64,000 nt of DNA, taken from assembly GCA_038230035.1 (NCBI GenBank), contig JBBRNX010000014.1:1-64000 (forward strand). Reading direction: 5' to 3'. The notes beneath the pieces were generated by a model. The model worked only from the letters and a program-made list of their open reading frames with translations, ran no database searches and was not told the DNA's origin. A program made the translations under genes and the position numbers. Origin of the DNA: Gaiella sp038230035 (GTDB taxonomy: Bacteria; Actinomycetota; Thermoleophilia; Gaiellales; Gaiellaceae). Below are positions 51,087-59,276 of this stretch, one piece after another; within the stretch, counting starts at the first letter, position 1; each line of letters begins with the position of its first letter.

Positions 51087-51278
51087 ATGTCGAAGATCTG
51101 CGCCATTTGCGGCAAGAAGCCCTCGTTCGGCCACAATCGGAGCCACTCCATGGTGGCCACGAAGCGGCGCTTCAACCCGAACCTGCAGCGGGTTCGCGCG
51201 TTGATCGACGGCAAGGCAACTCGTGCCTATGTGTGCACTCGTTGCCTCAAGGCCGGCAAAGTTACAAAGGCGATCTAA
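51087..51278 (+). CDS. rpmB: 50S ribosomal protein L28
   Basis: 63 residues: CAICGKKPSFGHNRSHSMVA, then TKRRFNPNLQRVRALIDGKA and YVCTRCLKAGKV. The CxxC...CxxC pairs make the zinc-binding form. A TACACT box lies 10 bases upstream of the ATG. It heads the rpmB-asp23-fakA-recG block typical of Gram-positives. Confidence 0.97.
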   Translation: MSKICAICGKKPSFGHNRSHSMVATKRRFNPNLQRVRALIDGKATRAYVCTRCLKAGKVTKAI

Positions 51279-51289
51279 CTAGGCAACGG

Positions 51290-51319
51290 GTAGGGGACAG
51301 TCTTCAGGCTGTCCCCTAC
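51290..51319 (+). terminator. Perfect hairpin after rpmB (GTAGGGG-type palindrome)
   Basis: GTAGGGGACAG pairs with CTGTCCCCTAC (11 bp) around an 8-base loop. It sits right after the rpmB stop and before the asp23 promoter, so it likely ends the rpmB mRNA. Its ends match the other GTAGGGG elements. Confidence 0.75.
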
Positions 51320-51338
51320 GCAGTTTCACGCTGTGGTC

Positions 51339-51344
51339 TATCGT
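51339..51344 (+). promoter_or_regulatory. -10 box TATCGT of the asp23 gene
   Basis: TATCGT ends 6 bases before GTG 51351 and places the start six codons downstream of another in-frame GTG. Confidence 0.5.
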
Positions 51345-51350
51345 CGCGGC

Positions 51351-51704
51351 GTGGAGCGAACGCACCTGTCCTCGACTACCGAGTTGGGACGGATCTCGAT
51401 CTCGTCCGATGCGATCGCCCAGCTTGTGGGTCACACGACGATGGAGTGCTACGGCGTCGTCGGCATGGCCAGCCGCGGACGTCTGCCGCGGCTGCTCGCA
51501 CGGAATCGTCTGACGAAAGGCATCGTCGTCGAAGGGCGTGACGATGCTCTCTCGATCGACTTGAGCCTCATCGTCGAGTACGGCCTGAACCTCGCCGAAG
51601 TCGCCGCGACGGTCCGCTCGCGGGTCGCGTACGAGGTGGAGCGCCTCACCGGCCTGAAGGTCGCGACGGTCGAGGTCCATGTGGAGGGCGCCCGTCGTGG
51701 CTGA
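51351..51704 (+). CDS. Asp23/Gls24-family protein
   Basis: 117 residues: LGRISISSDAIAQLVGHTTM, GVVGMASRG, GIVVEGRDDALSIDLSLIVE and YEVERLTGLKVATVEVHVEG, the Asp23/Gls24 (YloU) fold. Members are linked to envelope stress and, by gene position, to the DAK-domain fatty acid kinase that follows. The stop overlaps the next gene by 8 bases. Start GTG 51351, from the -10 box and conservation. Confidence 0.9.
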   Translation: MERTHLSSTTELGRISISSDAIAQLVGHTTMECYGVVGMASRGRLPRLLARNRLTKGIVVEGRDDALSIDLSLIVEYGLNLAEVAATVRSRVAYEVERLTGLKVATVEVHVEGARRG

Positions 51705-53292
51705 GCTGCAGATCGAGCGGGCACGCGAGCTCGCTCGCGCGTCGCTCGCGAGTCTCGAGGCGAATCGCCGCCGGATCGACGACCTCAACGTCTACCCGGT
51801 GCCTGACGGCGACACCGGGACGAACCTCACCCTCACCGTCCGCGCGGTCGTTGAGGCGCTCGAGAAGTCGAGTGCGGGAGGGCAGGCGGCGGTGGCCAAG
51901 GAGCTGAGCCGCGCCGCGCTGATGGGCGCCCGTGGCAACTCGGGCGTCATCTTCTCCCAGATCGTCCGAGGATTCGCCGACGTGCTCGCGGAGCACGAGG
52001 AGGTCGATACGGCGGTGCTCTCCAAGGCGTTCCGCTCTGCGAGCGATGCCGCGTACCGCGCGGTTCGACGCCCCGTCGAGGGGACGATGCTGACCGTGGT
52101 CCGGGAGATGGCGGAGGAGGGTGAGAAGCCTGCCGTGCGCGCGTTGCCGAAGCCGGAGTTCCTGCGCCGTGTCGTCGCGCGTGGGGAAGAGGCCGTCGCC
52201 CGCACCCCCGAGCTACTCGCGGTGCTGAGAGACGCAGGAGTCGTCGACGCGGGTGGGGCGGGGCTGCTCGAGATCACACGTGGGCTCGCGGCCGGGGTGG
52301 CCGGCGAGGCGTTGCCGGACATCGTTGTGGAAGAGCCCGCGACGGCCGGCGTCGATGCGATCCATCTCGAGCCGTCTCGCTACCGCTACTGCACCGTCTT
52401 CGTCGTGGAGGGCGAAGGTCTCGAGGTCGAGGATCTCGAACGCGAGCTCGAGCAGCTTGGCGACTCGCTTCTCGTGGTCGGTGACCCGAGCGCTCTCAAG
52501 ATTCACGTGCACACCGACGACCCAGGCGCTGCGCTCACCTTGGGGACACGGGTCGGCACGGTGGAGGGCGTCGAGATCGCGGACATGCACAAGCAAGCCC
52601 TCGAGCGAGAGGAGCGCCTGAGCCTCGATCTCCCCACGCTCGAGACCGGCGTTGTCGTGGTCGCTGCCGGCGCTGGAAATCGGCAGCTGTTTGTGAGCTA
52701 CGGCGCGGCTCGCGTGATCGAGGGTGGCCAGACGATGAACCCGTCGACAGCCGACATCGTCGCCGCGATAGACGCAACACCGGCCACCGAGGTGATCGTC
52801 CTACCGAACAACGGCAATGTGATCCTGAGCGCCGAGCAGGCGGTCGGGCTTGCGACGAGGCCGGCTCGTGTCGTGCCTTCGCGCTCACAGCAAGCGGGGC
52901 TCGCAGCGATGGCGCGTTACGTCTCGTCGCACTCCGCCGACGACAACGAAGCCGCGATGACAGCCGCGCTCTCCGATGTGGTGACAGGTGAGGTGACCCG
53001 CGCGTCTCGGACCGTCGAAATGGACGGCGTCGCAGTTCGTGAAGGAGACTGGCTCGGTCTCGTCGACGAAGTCGCGATCGTCGCTGGGAACGACTTCGAA
53101 CAGGTCGCGGAGACCGTCATCGAGCACGTACTCGCAGATGGCCACGGGATGCTGACGCTGCTGACCGGAGCGGACGGCGTAGACGTCGAACCGCTCCTTG
53201 CGCGAGTACGGGCGGAGCACCCGATGGTGGAGATCGCGGATGCCGTTGCTGGCGGTCAGCCGCACTACCCGCTGCTCGTGTTCGCCGAGTAG
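51697..53292 (+). CDS. fakA: DAK-domain protein, probable fatty acid kinase ATP-binding subunit
   Basis: 531 residues, YloV/FakA-like. The N-terminal DhaL-type kinase domain has LNVYPVPDGDTGTNLTLTVR (metal-binding Asp cluster), MGARGNSGVIFSQIVRGFA and DAGVVDAGGAGLLEI. The middle domain has HVHTDDPGAALTLG. The C-terminal DegV-like region has VIEGGQTMNPSTADI and VIVLPNNGNVILSAEQA. FakA phosphorylates a fatty acid held by a FakB (DegV) protein, and such a gene lies just downstream. GTG 51697 overlaps the upstream stop. Confidence 0.9.
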   Translation: MAELQIERARELARASLASLEANRRRIDDLNVYPVPDGDTGTNLTLTVRAVVEALEKSSAGGQAAVAKELSRAALMGARGNSGVIFSQIVRGFADVLAEHEEVDTAVLSKAFRSASDAAYRAVRRPVEGTMLTVVREMAEEGEKPAVRALPKPEFLRRVVARGEEAVARTPELLAVLRDAGVVDAGGAGLLEITRGLAAGVAGEALPDIVVEEPATAGVDAIHLEPSRYRYCTVFVVEGEGLEVEDLERELEQLGDSLLVVGDPSALKIHVHTDDPGAALTLGTRVGTVEGVEIADMHKQALEREERLSLDLPTLETGVVVVAAGAGNRQLFVSYGAARVIEGGQTMNPSTADIVAAIDATPATEVIVLPNNGNVILSAEQAVGLATRPARVVPSRSQQAGLAAMARYVSSHSADDNEAAMTAALSDVVTGEVTRASRTVEMDGVAVREGDWLGLVDEVAIVAGNDFEQVAETVIEHVLADGHGMLTLLTGADGVDVEPLLARVRAEHPMVEIADAVAGGQPHYPLLVFAE

Positions 53293-53304
53293 CCTCCACG
53301 ACCA

Positions 53305-53688
53305 ATGACCGCCGGAATCCGCATCCTGCTGGTGGAGGACAACGAGGTCTATCGCGCGTCGCTCGAGCTTCTCGTCGGCATGCAGGACGGGCTGGAGGTT
53401 GTCGGCAGTATCTCGGACGGAGCTGCGGCAGCCGAGACGTGCGGGAGCGTGCACGCTGATGTCGTGCTGATGGATCTCCGGTTGCCTGGTCTCGACGGCC
53501 CGGCCGCGACAGCGGCCGTACTGGCCGCGTGCCCAGACGTGGCGGTTCTCTGTCTCACAGCAGAGGCGACAGACGAAGAGGAAGCCGCGATGACCGCAGC
53601 GGGCGCGGTTGGCATCGTCCGCAAGGGCGGGCCTGTCGACGAGCTCGTCGAGACGATCCGACGCGTGGCGAGCGCGCGCGCGACATGA
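53305..53688 (+). CDS. Single-domain response regulator (receiver only)
   Basis: 127 residues making just a CheY-like receiver: RILLVEDNEVYRASLELLVG with the acidic pair, VVLMDLRLPGLDG with the phospho-acceptor Asp, VLCLTAEATDEEEA with the conserved Thr, and GIVRKGGPVDELV with the Lys. No output domain is attached and no histidine kinase is nearby. It sits between fakA and fakB, and its TGA overlaps the fakB ATG, so it may control lipid kinase activity by protein contact. That role is inferred. Confidence 0.9.
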   Translation: MTAGIRILLVEDNEVYRASLELLVGMQDGLEVVGSISDGAAAAETCGSVHADVVLMDLRLPGLDGPAATAAVLAACPDVAVLCLTAEATDEEEAAMTAAGAVGIVRKGGPVDELVETIRRVASARAT

Positions 53689-54539
53689 ATCTTACGACCC
53701 AGAACACGGCGATCGTCCTCGACTCGACGAGTGACTGGCCGGAGGCGCGAGAGCGGTTTCCCAACATGCGGGTCGTCCCGCTCTACGTGCGCTTTGGTGA
53801 CGAGATGATCCGCGACCATGTCGATCTCTCGCCCCACGACTTCTACGAGCGGCTACGCGAAGCACCCGAGTTGCCGACGACCTCGCAGCCGACGCCACAG
53901 GATTTCAGCGACGTCTACGACGAGCTCGCAGCGTACGAGCGGATCTACGTGCTCACCGTCTCGGCGAAGCTCTCCGGCACCTTCCAGTCGGCGTCGCTTG
54001 CCGCCGAGGAGCACGGCGACCGGATCCGCGTGATCGACACCGAGACGGCATCGATGGCGATGGCGATGCTCGCTCTCGCGATCCAACGCAGACTGGATCG
54101 AGGGACGATGGACGACGAGATCGACGCGCTGATCGAGCGCTTCCGGCGCGACAACCGCGTCGTTTTCACGGTCGGCACGCTCGAATATCTCGCGAAGGGC
54201 GGCCGTATCGGCAAGGCACAGGCGCTCGCGGGGACGATCCTCAACGTCAAGCCGATCCTCTCGGTCGAGGACGGCGTAATTGTCCCGATCGCGCGCGTCC
54301 GCGGACGCCAGAAGGCACTCCAGGAGTTCGGCCGACTCTTCACTGAGAAGACGGAGAATCGTGCTGGGCTGCATGTCTCGATTGCCCACGCCGATGCGCC
54401 AGAGTGGGTCGACGTCCTCACCGATCTCGTCCAGAAGGCGCGCCCGCAAGCCGAGGTCGACGTCGTCGCGAACCTCGGCGCCGTGGTCGGCACACATGCG
54501 GGGCCCGGTGCGGTCGGCTTCTTCTGGTTCCAGGACTGA
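53685..54539 (+). CDS. fakB: DegV-family protein, probable fatty acid-binding subunit
   Basis: 284 residues. The DegV signature opens with AIVLDSTSDWPEARERFPNM. SQPTPQDFSDVYDEL, VLTVSAKLSGTFQSASLAAE and VFTVGTLEYLAKGGRIGKAQ follow. HAGPGAVGFFW is at the end. DegV proteins bind one fatty acid and present it to FakA for phosphorylation; the operon with a DAK-domain gene supports this. ATG 53685 overlaps the receiver stop. Confidence 0.9.
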   Translation: MNLTTQNTAIVLDSTSDWPEARERFPNMRVVPLYVRFGDEMIRDHVDLSPHDFYERLREAPELPTTSQPTPQDFSDVYDELAAYERIYVLTVSAKLSGTFQSASLAAEEHGDRIRVIDTETASMAMAMLALAIQRRLDRGTMDDEIDALIERFRRDNRVVFTVGTLEYLAKGGRIGKAQALAGTILNVKPILSVEDGVIVPIARVRGRQKALQEFGRLFTEKTENRAGLHVSIAHADAPEWVDVLTDLVQKARPQAEVDVVANLGAVVGTHAGPGAVGFFWFQD

Positions 54540-54589
54540 GGGCAGCGGCCCGAGCTCTTGAGCTGAGACCTTCGGTCGCTGTCTTTCCT

Positions 54590-54614
54590 AGCGTCGGGCC
54601 GTAGGGCCGACGCT
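54590..54614 (+). terminator. Hairpin between fakB and recG
   Basis: AGCGTCGG(G)CC pairs with GGCCGACGCT around GTAG with one bulged G. Just downstream, TATACT lies 10 bases before the recG GTG. Confidence 0.5.
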
Positions 54615-54635
54615 GGACCTATACTCGGTCCCGAG

Positions 54636-56741
54636 GTGGCGTTGACCGTGTCAGGGATCCGGCTTCCCGCCGGCTTTGCCGGCGTGGACCCACCTGCTGA
54701 CTGGCCCTCCACGTACTCGACACCTCGCGGCGGGCTGCTCGAGCAGCCCGTCGAGGTGCTACCCGGTGTTGGGCCGACCGCGACGCGTCGGCTGGCGCGG
54801 CTCGGCTTGCTGACGATCGGAGACCTGTTAGCCCACCGACCGCGCCGCTACGAGCATCCCGTCCCGGAACGTCGAATCTCGGAGCTTTTCGGCGATGACG
54901 AAGCCGTGCTCCAATGTATCGTCGGCAGGGTGTCGGGTCGCCGGCGCGGCCGTCTTCACATCCTCACCGCGCTCGTTGCCGACGGAACCGGCGAGATTCG
55001 CGCGACCTGGTTCAACCAGCCGTGGCTCGAGACCACGTTGCTCACGGGAACGCCCGTGCGCCTTCGGGGACGACCGAATCGCCATGGTTTCGCAGTCGAG
55101 TCGTACGACCTCGGCGACGCGTCGGCCACGGCGGACTTCGCGCCCGTCTATCCGTCGAGCGAGGAGATGTCGCAAAAGCAGCTGCGCGGTCTCGTCGAGG
55201 CGGCTCTGACCTATGTGCGCGCTGCTGGTGATCCGCTCCCGTTCGGGCTGCGCTGCGCGGAAGGATTCCCGCTCGTGGCCGATGCGCTTGTCGCGCTGCA
55301 CCGGCCCCGATCACCGGAGGAAGCCGAGGTGGGTCGCCGCCGCCTGGCGTTCGACGAGCTGCTGACGCTGCAACTCGCGCTCGGTCGCCGCGCCGCTGCG
55401 CGTGAGCAGGCGTTCGCCGAACCACTCGCAGCCCCCGGCGAGCTGCTTGCGAGCTACCGCACCGCGTTGCCCTTCACGCTGACAGCCGCCCAGGAGCGTG
55501 CTATCGCCGAGATCAACGCCGACCTCGGCCGCGAGACCCCGATGCAGCGTCTGCTCCAGGGAGACGTCGGCTCAGGTAAGACCGTCGTTGCGCTGTACGC
55601 ACTGCTGCGCGCTGTCGAAGCCGGGCACCAGGGAGCGTTGATGGCGCCGACCGAGACCCTTGCCGAGCAGCACTTCGTCACCATCGAGGGCCTATGCGCC
55701 GAGCTCGGGGTGCGCGTCGCTCTCCTGACGAGCTCGCTGGCTGCGAAGGAGCACGCGCTGGTCCGGCAGCTGATCGAGTCTGGTGACGTACAAATCGCAG
55801 TCGGCACACACGCCCTCATCCAGCGTGATGTCGAGTTCCGCGATCTCGCGGTGGCGGTCGTCGACGAGCAGCATCGTTTCGGCGTCGAGCAGCGCTCAGC
55901 GCTAGCCGAGGGCCGCAGCCCGCATGTCCTCCACATGACCGCCACGCCGATCCCCCGGACGCTTGCGCTCACTGTGTACGGCGATCTCGCGGTGTCGGAG
56001 ATCGATGCGCCTCCTGCCGACAGACTGCCGGTCGTCACCGCCTGGGTCACCGAGGAGCGCAGCTCGGAGGCCTACGAACGACTGCGTCGTCATCTCGCGG
56101 ACGGCAGGCAGGCGTATGTGGTGTGCCCCCTCATCGAGGCGTCTGAGACAACGGTCGCGCGTGCGGCCGAGGAGGAGGCCGACCGACTGCGCACCGGTGA
56201 GCTCAAAGGGTTCCGTGTTGGCTGCGTGCACGGCCGCCTGCGTGCGATCGAGCGTCGTGAAGTGATGGCCCGGTTCAAGGCCGGCGACCTCGACGTTCTG
56301 GTTGCGACAACGGTGATCGAGGTCGGTGTCGATGTGCCGAACGCGACGATCATGATCGTCCAGGAAGCTGATCGCTTCGGCCTCGCTCAGCTCCACCAGT
56401 TGCGTGGCCGCGTCGGCCGCGGCGCCGAGCAGTCGTACTGCCTGCTCGTCTCGCGCGCGAAAGCGGAGCTGACCGACTCGGCGCTCGAGCGGCTCGAAGC
56501 ACTTGTCGAGACCACGGACGGATTCGAGCTCGCCGAGCGCGACCTCGAGATCCGGGGAGAGGGTCACCTGCTCGGCGCACGCCAGTCGGGGCTCACCGAT
56601 CTCCACTTCGTGAAACTGCGCCAAGACAGAGACTTGCTCGAGCGTGCTCGCTCGGTGGCGCGGGCTTTCCGCGGGGAGGGCCTCCTCGCCGGAGCCGTCG
56701 ACAACCTGCTCGGCGAGTCGGCGCACCTCGGACACTCGTAG
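54636..56741 (+). CDS. recG: ATP-dependent DNA helicase RecG
   Basis: 701 residues. The N-terminal wedge has VEVLPGVGPTATRRLARLGL and the OB fold around residues 90-170. The helicase core has LLQGDVGSGKTVVALYALLR, VVDEQHRFGVEQR (DEQH box), MTATPIPRTLALT, VGCVHGRLRAIERREVMARF, ATTVIEVGVDVPNATIM and QLHQLRGRVGRG. It drives fork reversal and branch migration. GTG 54636 sits 10 bases after a TATACT box. Confidence 0.96.
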   Translation: MALTVSGIRLPAGFAGVDPPADWPSTYSTPRGGLLEQPVEVLPGVGPTATRRLARLGLLTIGDLLAHRPRRYEHPVPERRISELFGDDEAVLQCIVGRVSGRRRGRLHILTALVADGTGEIRATWFNQPWLETTLLTGTPVRLRGRPNRHGFAVESYDLGDASATADFAPVYPSSEEMSQKQLRGLVEAALTYVRAAGDPLPFGLRCAEGFPLVADALVALHRPRSPEEAEVGRRRLAFDELLTLQLALGRRAAAREQAFAEPLAAPGELLASYRTALPFTLTAAQERAIAEINADLGRETPMQRLLQGDVGSGKTVVALYALLRAVEAGHQGALMAPTETLAEQHFVTIEGLCAELGVRVALLTSSLAAKEHALVRQLIESGDVQIAVGTHALIQRDVEFRDLAVAVVDEQHRFGVEQRSALAEGRSPHVLHMTATPIPRTLALTVYGDLAVSEIDAPPADRLPVVTAWVTEERSSEAYERLRRHLADGRQAYVVCPLIEASETTVARAAEEEADRLRTGELKGFRVGCVHGRLRAIERREVMARFKAGDLDVLVATTVIEVGVDVPNATIMIVQEADRFGLAQLHQLRGRVGRGAEQSYCLLVSRAKAELTDSALERLEALVETTDGFELAERDLEIRGEGHLLGARQSGLTDLHFVKLRQDRDLLERARSVARAFRGEGLLAGAVDNLLGESAHLGHS

Positions 56742-56914
56742 GCGCCTTCGCGCCCCGAGCGCGTTCCCGCCAGCTTGACACGACGGTCGGCCGCGGACAT
56801 GGTTTGCGGGTCCGGCGTTTCACGTCGGTGTCGAGGGGGAACGAAGGCCAGAGTCCTGTGGCCGTCCGTTGATTCGCGCGTCCCCGTCAGGGGAGTCGCA
56901 CAAAGGGGGAGATC

Positions 56915-58713
56915 ATGAGATCGAAGAGACTGTCGCTGCTGTCGTGGTGGGAACAGTCGCGTGCGTCGCAGGAATCGGGGTCGCACTGGCCTCGACACCT
57001 GGGGCGGACGTGCGGCTCACCCATGACGACTCGAGCTACGTGAGCGCCGATCAGCTCGCGGGCGTCTCGAGCTACACCGACGCCACGCTGGGCGAATGCT
57101 CGCGCTCGCGGGGAAGGCAGAACGAGCCAGCGCTTGCGATCGACCCGCGCAACGCGCAGGTGATGGTCGGCTCGAGCAACGACTACTGCGCCGTCTACAA
57201 CAACGGTGACGACGCCGACGGCGCGCCGATCGCGTCCGGCCCGATCTGGCTCGGCTATTACCGCTCGGAGAACGGCGGCGGGAGCTTCGTGAGCTCGCTC
57301 GTGCCCGGCTACCCCGGCGACACATCGACGCTCGGCGCTCTCTCGGGCATCCGCACCGCGAGCGCGGGCGATCCCGTTCTTGCCTGGGACAACCAGGGCC
57401 GCCTGTTCGCCGGCTCGGAGTCGAGCGACGACCCCAACGGCACGAAGAAAGGCTTCGGTGACGTCTTCGTCGCGCACTACGTCAACTCGGGCGGGGGCAC
57501 AGTCAACGACGGCAAGCGCTTCGCCGGCTCGACGATCGTCGCGAAGGGCGCATCGGCCGCGAACCTCGGCGGTAAGTTCAACGACAAGACGGCGATCGAA
57601 GCCGACCGGACGAATACGAGCTGCGCCGGAAACGTCTACTTCGCCAACTCGCGCTTCACGGGCAACGGCGGCGTCGGGATCTTCTTCTCGCGCTCGACCG
57701 ATCACGGCGTGACGTTCTCGCCGCCGGCGAAGCTCTCGGCGTCGATCCACGATGTGCAGGGGCCGGACATCTCGGTCACGGGCAACGGGCACGTGTACGT
57801 CACGTTCCGGCAGTTCTCCTCGCACGGGAACCAGGACGACGCGATCATCATCGTGAAGTCGACCGACTGCGGCCGGAGCTTCTCCGCGCCGAAAGCGCTC
57901 ACGAGCTTCATTCCCTACGAGTACATCGACGCACAGACCGGGGGCGGCTCGGCCCGTGACTGCGGCGACGGTGTCGGCACCGCGTGCGATTCGGGTTACA
58001 CATATCCGCGCAACGGCACGCTGCCCCGCTCGACCGCTGACCAGGCGGACACGGGTCACGAGTACGTGCATATCGTCTACGAGGCGACGGTCCCCGGCAG
58101 CATCGTCTCGACCGGGACGACGTTCGGCTCCGACGACGTGCAGGGCGAAGGCGGACAGGGCGCGGTCTACTACGCTCGCTACGACGGGGCCGCGGGGACT
58201 CTGACGTCACCGGCCCAGGTCGACGTCCAGGGTGCCGGCCACCAGTTCTTCCCGGACATCTCGGTGTCGGGCGGGACGTTGCACGCGGTCTGGTGGGACA
58301 GCCGCAACGACCCGAACTACTCGAAGATGCGGCCGATCGGCAACGACGCGAGCGGCAACGTCGTACCGAGTGTCGACGCGTTCGGAGCGACTAAGCCGGC
58401 GAACGGCTCGTGGAGCACTGGTGCGAGGCTGAGCGACGTGACGACGAACGCCGACTACGAGCAGTTCGGCGGCAGAACGGTCCCGTTCATGGGCGACTAC
58501 CTGTGGATCGACTCGCAGGCCGGGCTGACGTTCGCCGTGTGGACGGACTGGCGCAACACCGTCGGCGGTACCGACCAGCGCGAGACGACGCCAGACGAGA
58601 CCGGCGCGGACGTGCTCCAGTGCCGGACGCCGAGTGGCACGGGCTTCACGGGCGACACGTGCCCGCGAGCCGGTGGGCTCGACCAGAACATCTACGGGGA
58701 CCTCGCTCCGTAA
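56915..58713 (+). CDS. Secreted BNR/sialidase-like protein, apparent frameshift in signal peptide
   Basis: About 600 residues of a beta-propeller with Asp-box motifs (RSENGGGSF, RSTDHGVTF, KSTDCGRSF) and ISVTGNGHVYVTFRQFSS-type blades, plus many Cys, as in secreted sialidase-like proteins. No catalytic Arg triad can be assigned. ATG 56915 with AAGGGGGA upstream begins a perfect signal n-region (MRSKRLSLLS), but the h-region (VGTVACVAGIGVALAS) and the rest are in another frame, so one base seems to be missing near 56942-56946. The main frame is open from 56869 and could otherwise start at GTG 56944. It separates recG from rsmD. Confidence 0.75.
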
Positions 58714-58723
58714 CCCCACCCGC

Positions 58724-58761
58724 TTCCGGCGATGATGCGCCTGTGCGCATCATCGCCGGAA
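58724..58761. promoter_or_regulatory. 17-bp perfect hairpin across the rsmD start
   Basis: TTCCGGCGATGATGCGC pairs with GCGCATCATCGCCGGAA around the 4-base loop CTGT. The start codon GTG (58743-58745) begins in the loop and the right arm is the first rsmD codons. It could terminate the upstream gene, block rsmD initiation, or both. Confidence 0.75.
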
Positions 58762-59276
58762 CGCGGAAAGGCCATGGAATCGCAGCGCCACGCGGGGCTG
58801 CCACGCGACCGACGAGCGATCGTGTCCGCGAGGCCATCTTCAACATCATCGGTCCGGTCGACGACGCGAGCGTTCTCGATCTGTTCGCCGGCTCGGGGGC
58901 GATGGGCCTGGAGGCACTCTCCCGGGGCGCGCGTCGGTGCGTCTTCGTCGAGTCGGCCGGGGAAGCCGTCGGTGTGATCCAGGCGAACCTCCTCAAGCTG
59001 GGCCTGACCGGGGCGATCGTCGAGAAGCGCGACGCACTCGCTGTGCTTCGCGAGACTCGCTCTCGCACTACGACCTACGACCTCGTCTTCTGCGATCCGC
59101 CGTACGGAGACTGGCGAACGCTCGAGCCGAGGCTCGCAGAGCTCCTACCGTCCGTACTTGCCGAAGTTGGAGCCCTCGTCGTGGAGACAGACGGATGTAC
59201 CGAGCCGCAGCTCCCGCTCGACCTCGTCACGAGCCGCCGGTACGGTTCGGCTCGCATCAGCGTCTTCTCCCGATGA
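58743..59276 (+). CDS. rsmD: 16S rRNA (guanine-966-N2)-methyltransferase
   Basis: 177 residues. It begins VRIIAGTRKGHGIAAPRG, followed by TRPTSDRVREAIFNII, the SAM loop VLDLFAGSGAMGLEALSRGA and the catalytic VFCDPPYGDW. It methylates 16S rRNA. GTG 58743 matches the conserved RIIAG start. The ATG of coaD overlaps its stop, the usual rsmD-coaD pairing. Confidence 0.94.
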   Translation: MRIIAGTRKGHGIAAPRGAATRPTSDRVREAIFNIIGPVDDASVLDLFAGSGAMGLEALSRGARRCVFVESAGEAVGVIQANLLKLGLTGAIVEKRDALAVLRETRSRTTTYDLVFCDPPYGDWRTLEPRLAELLPSVLAEVGALVVETDGCTEPQLPLDLVTSRRYGSARISVFSR

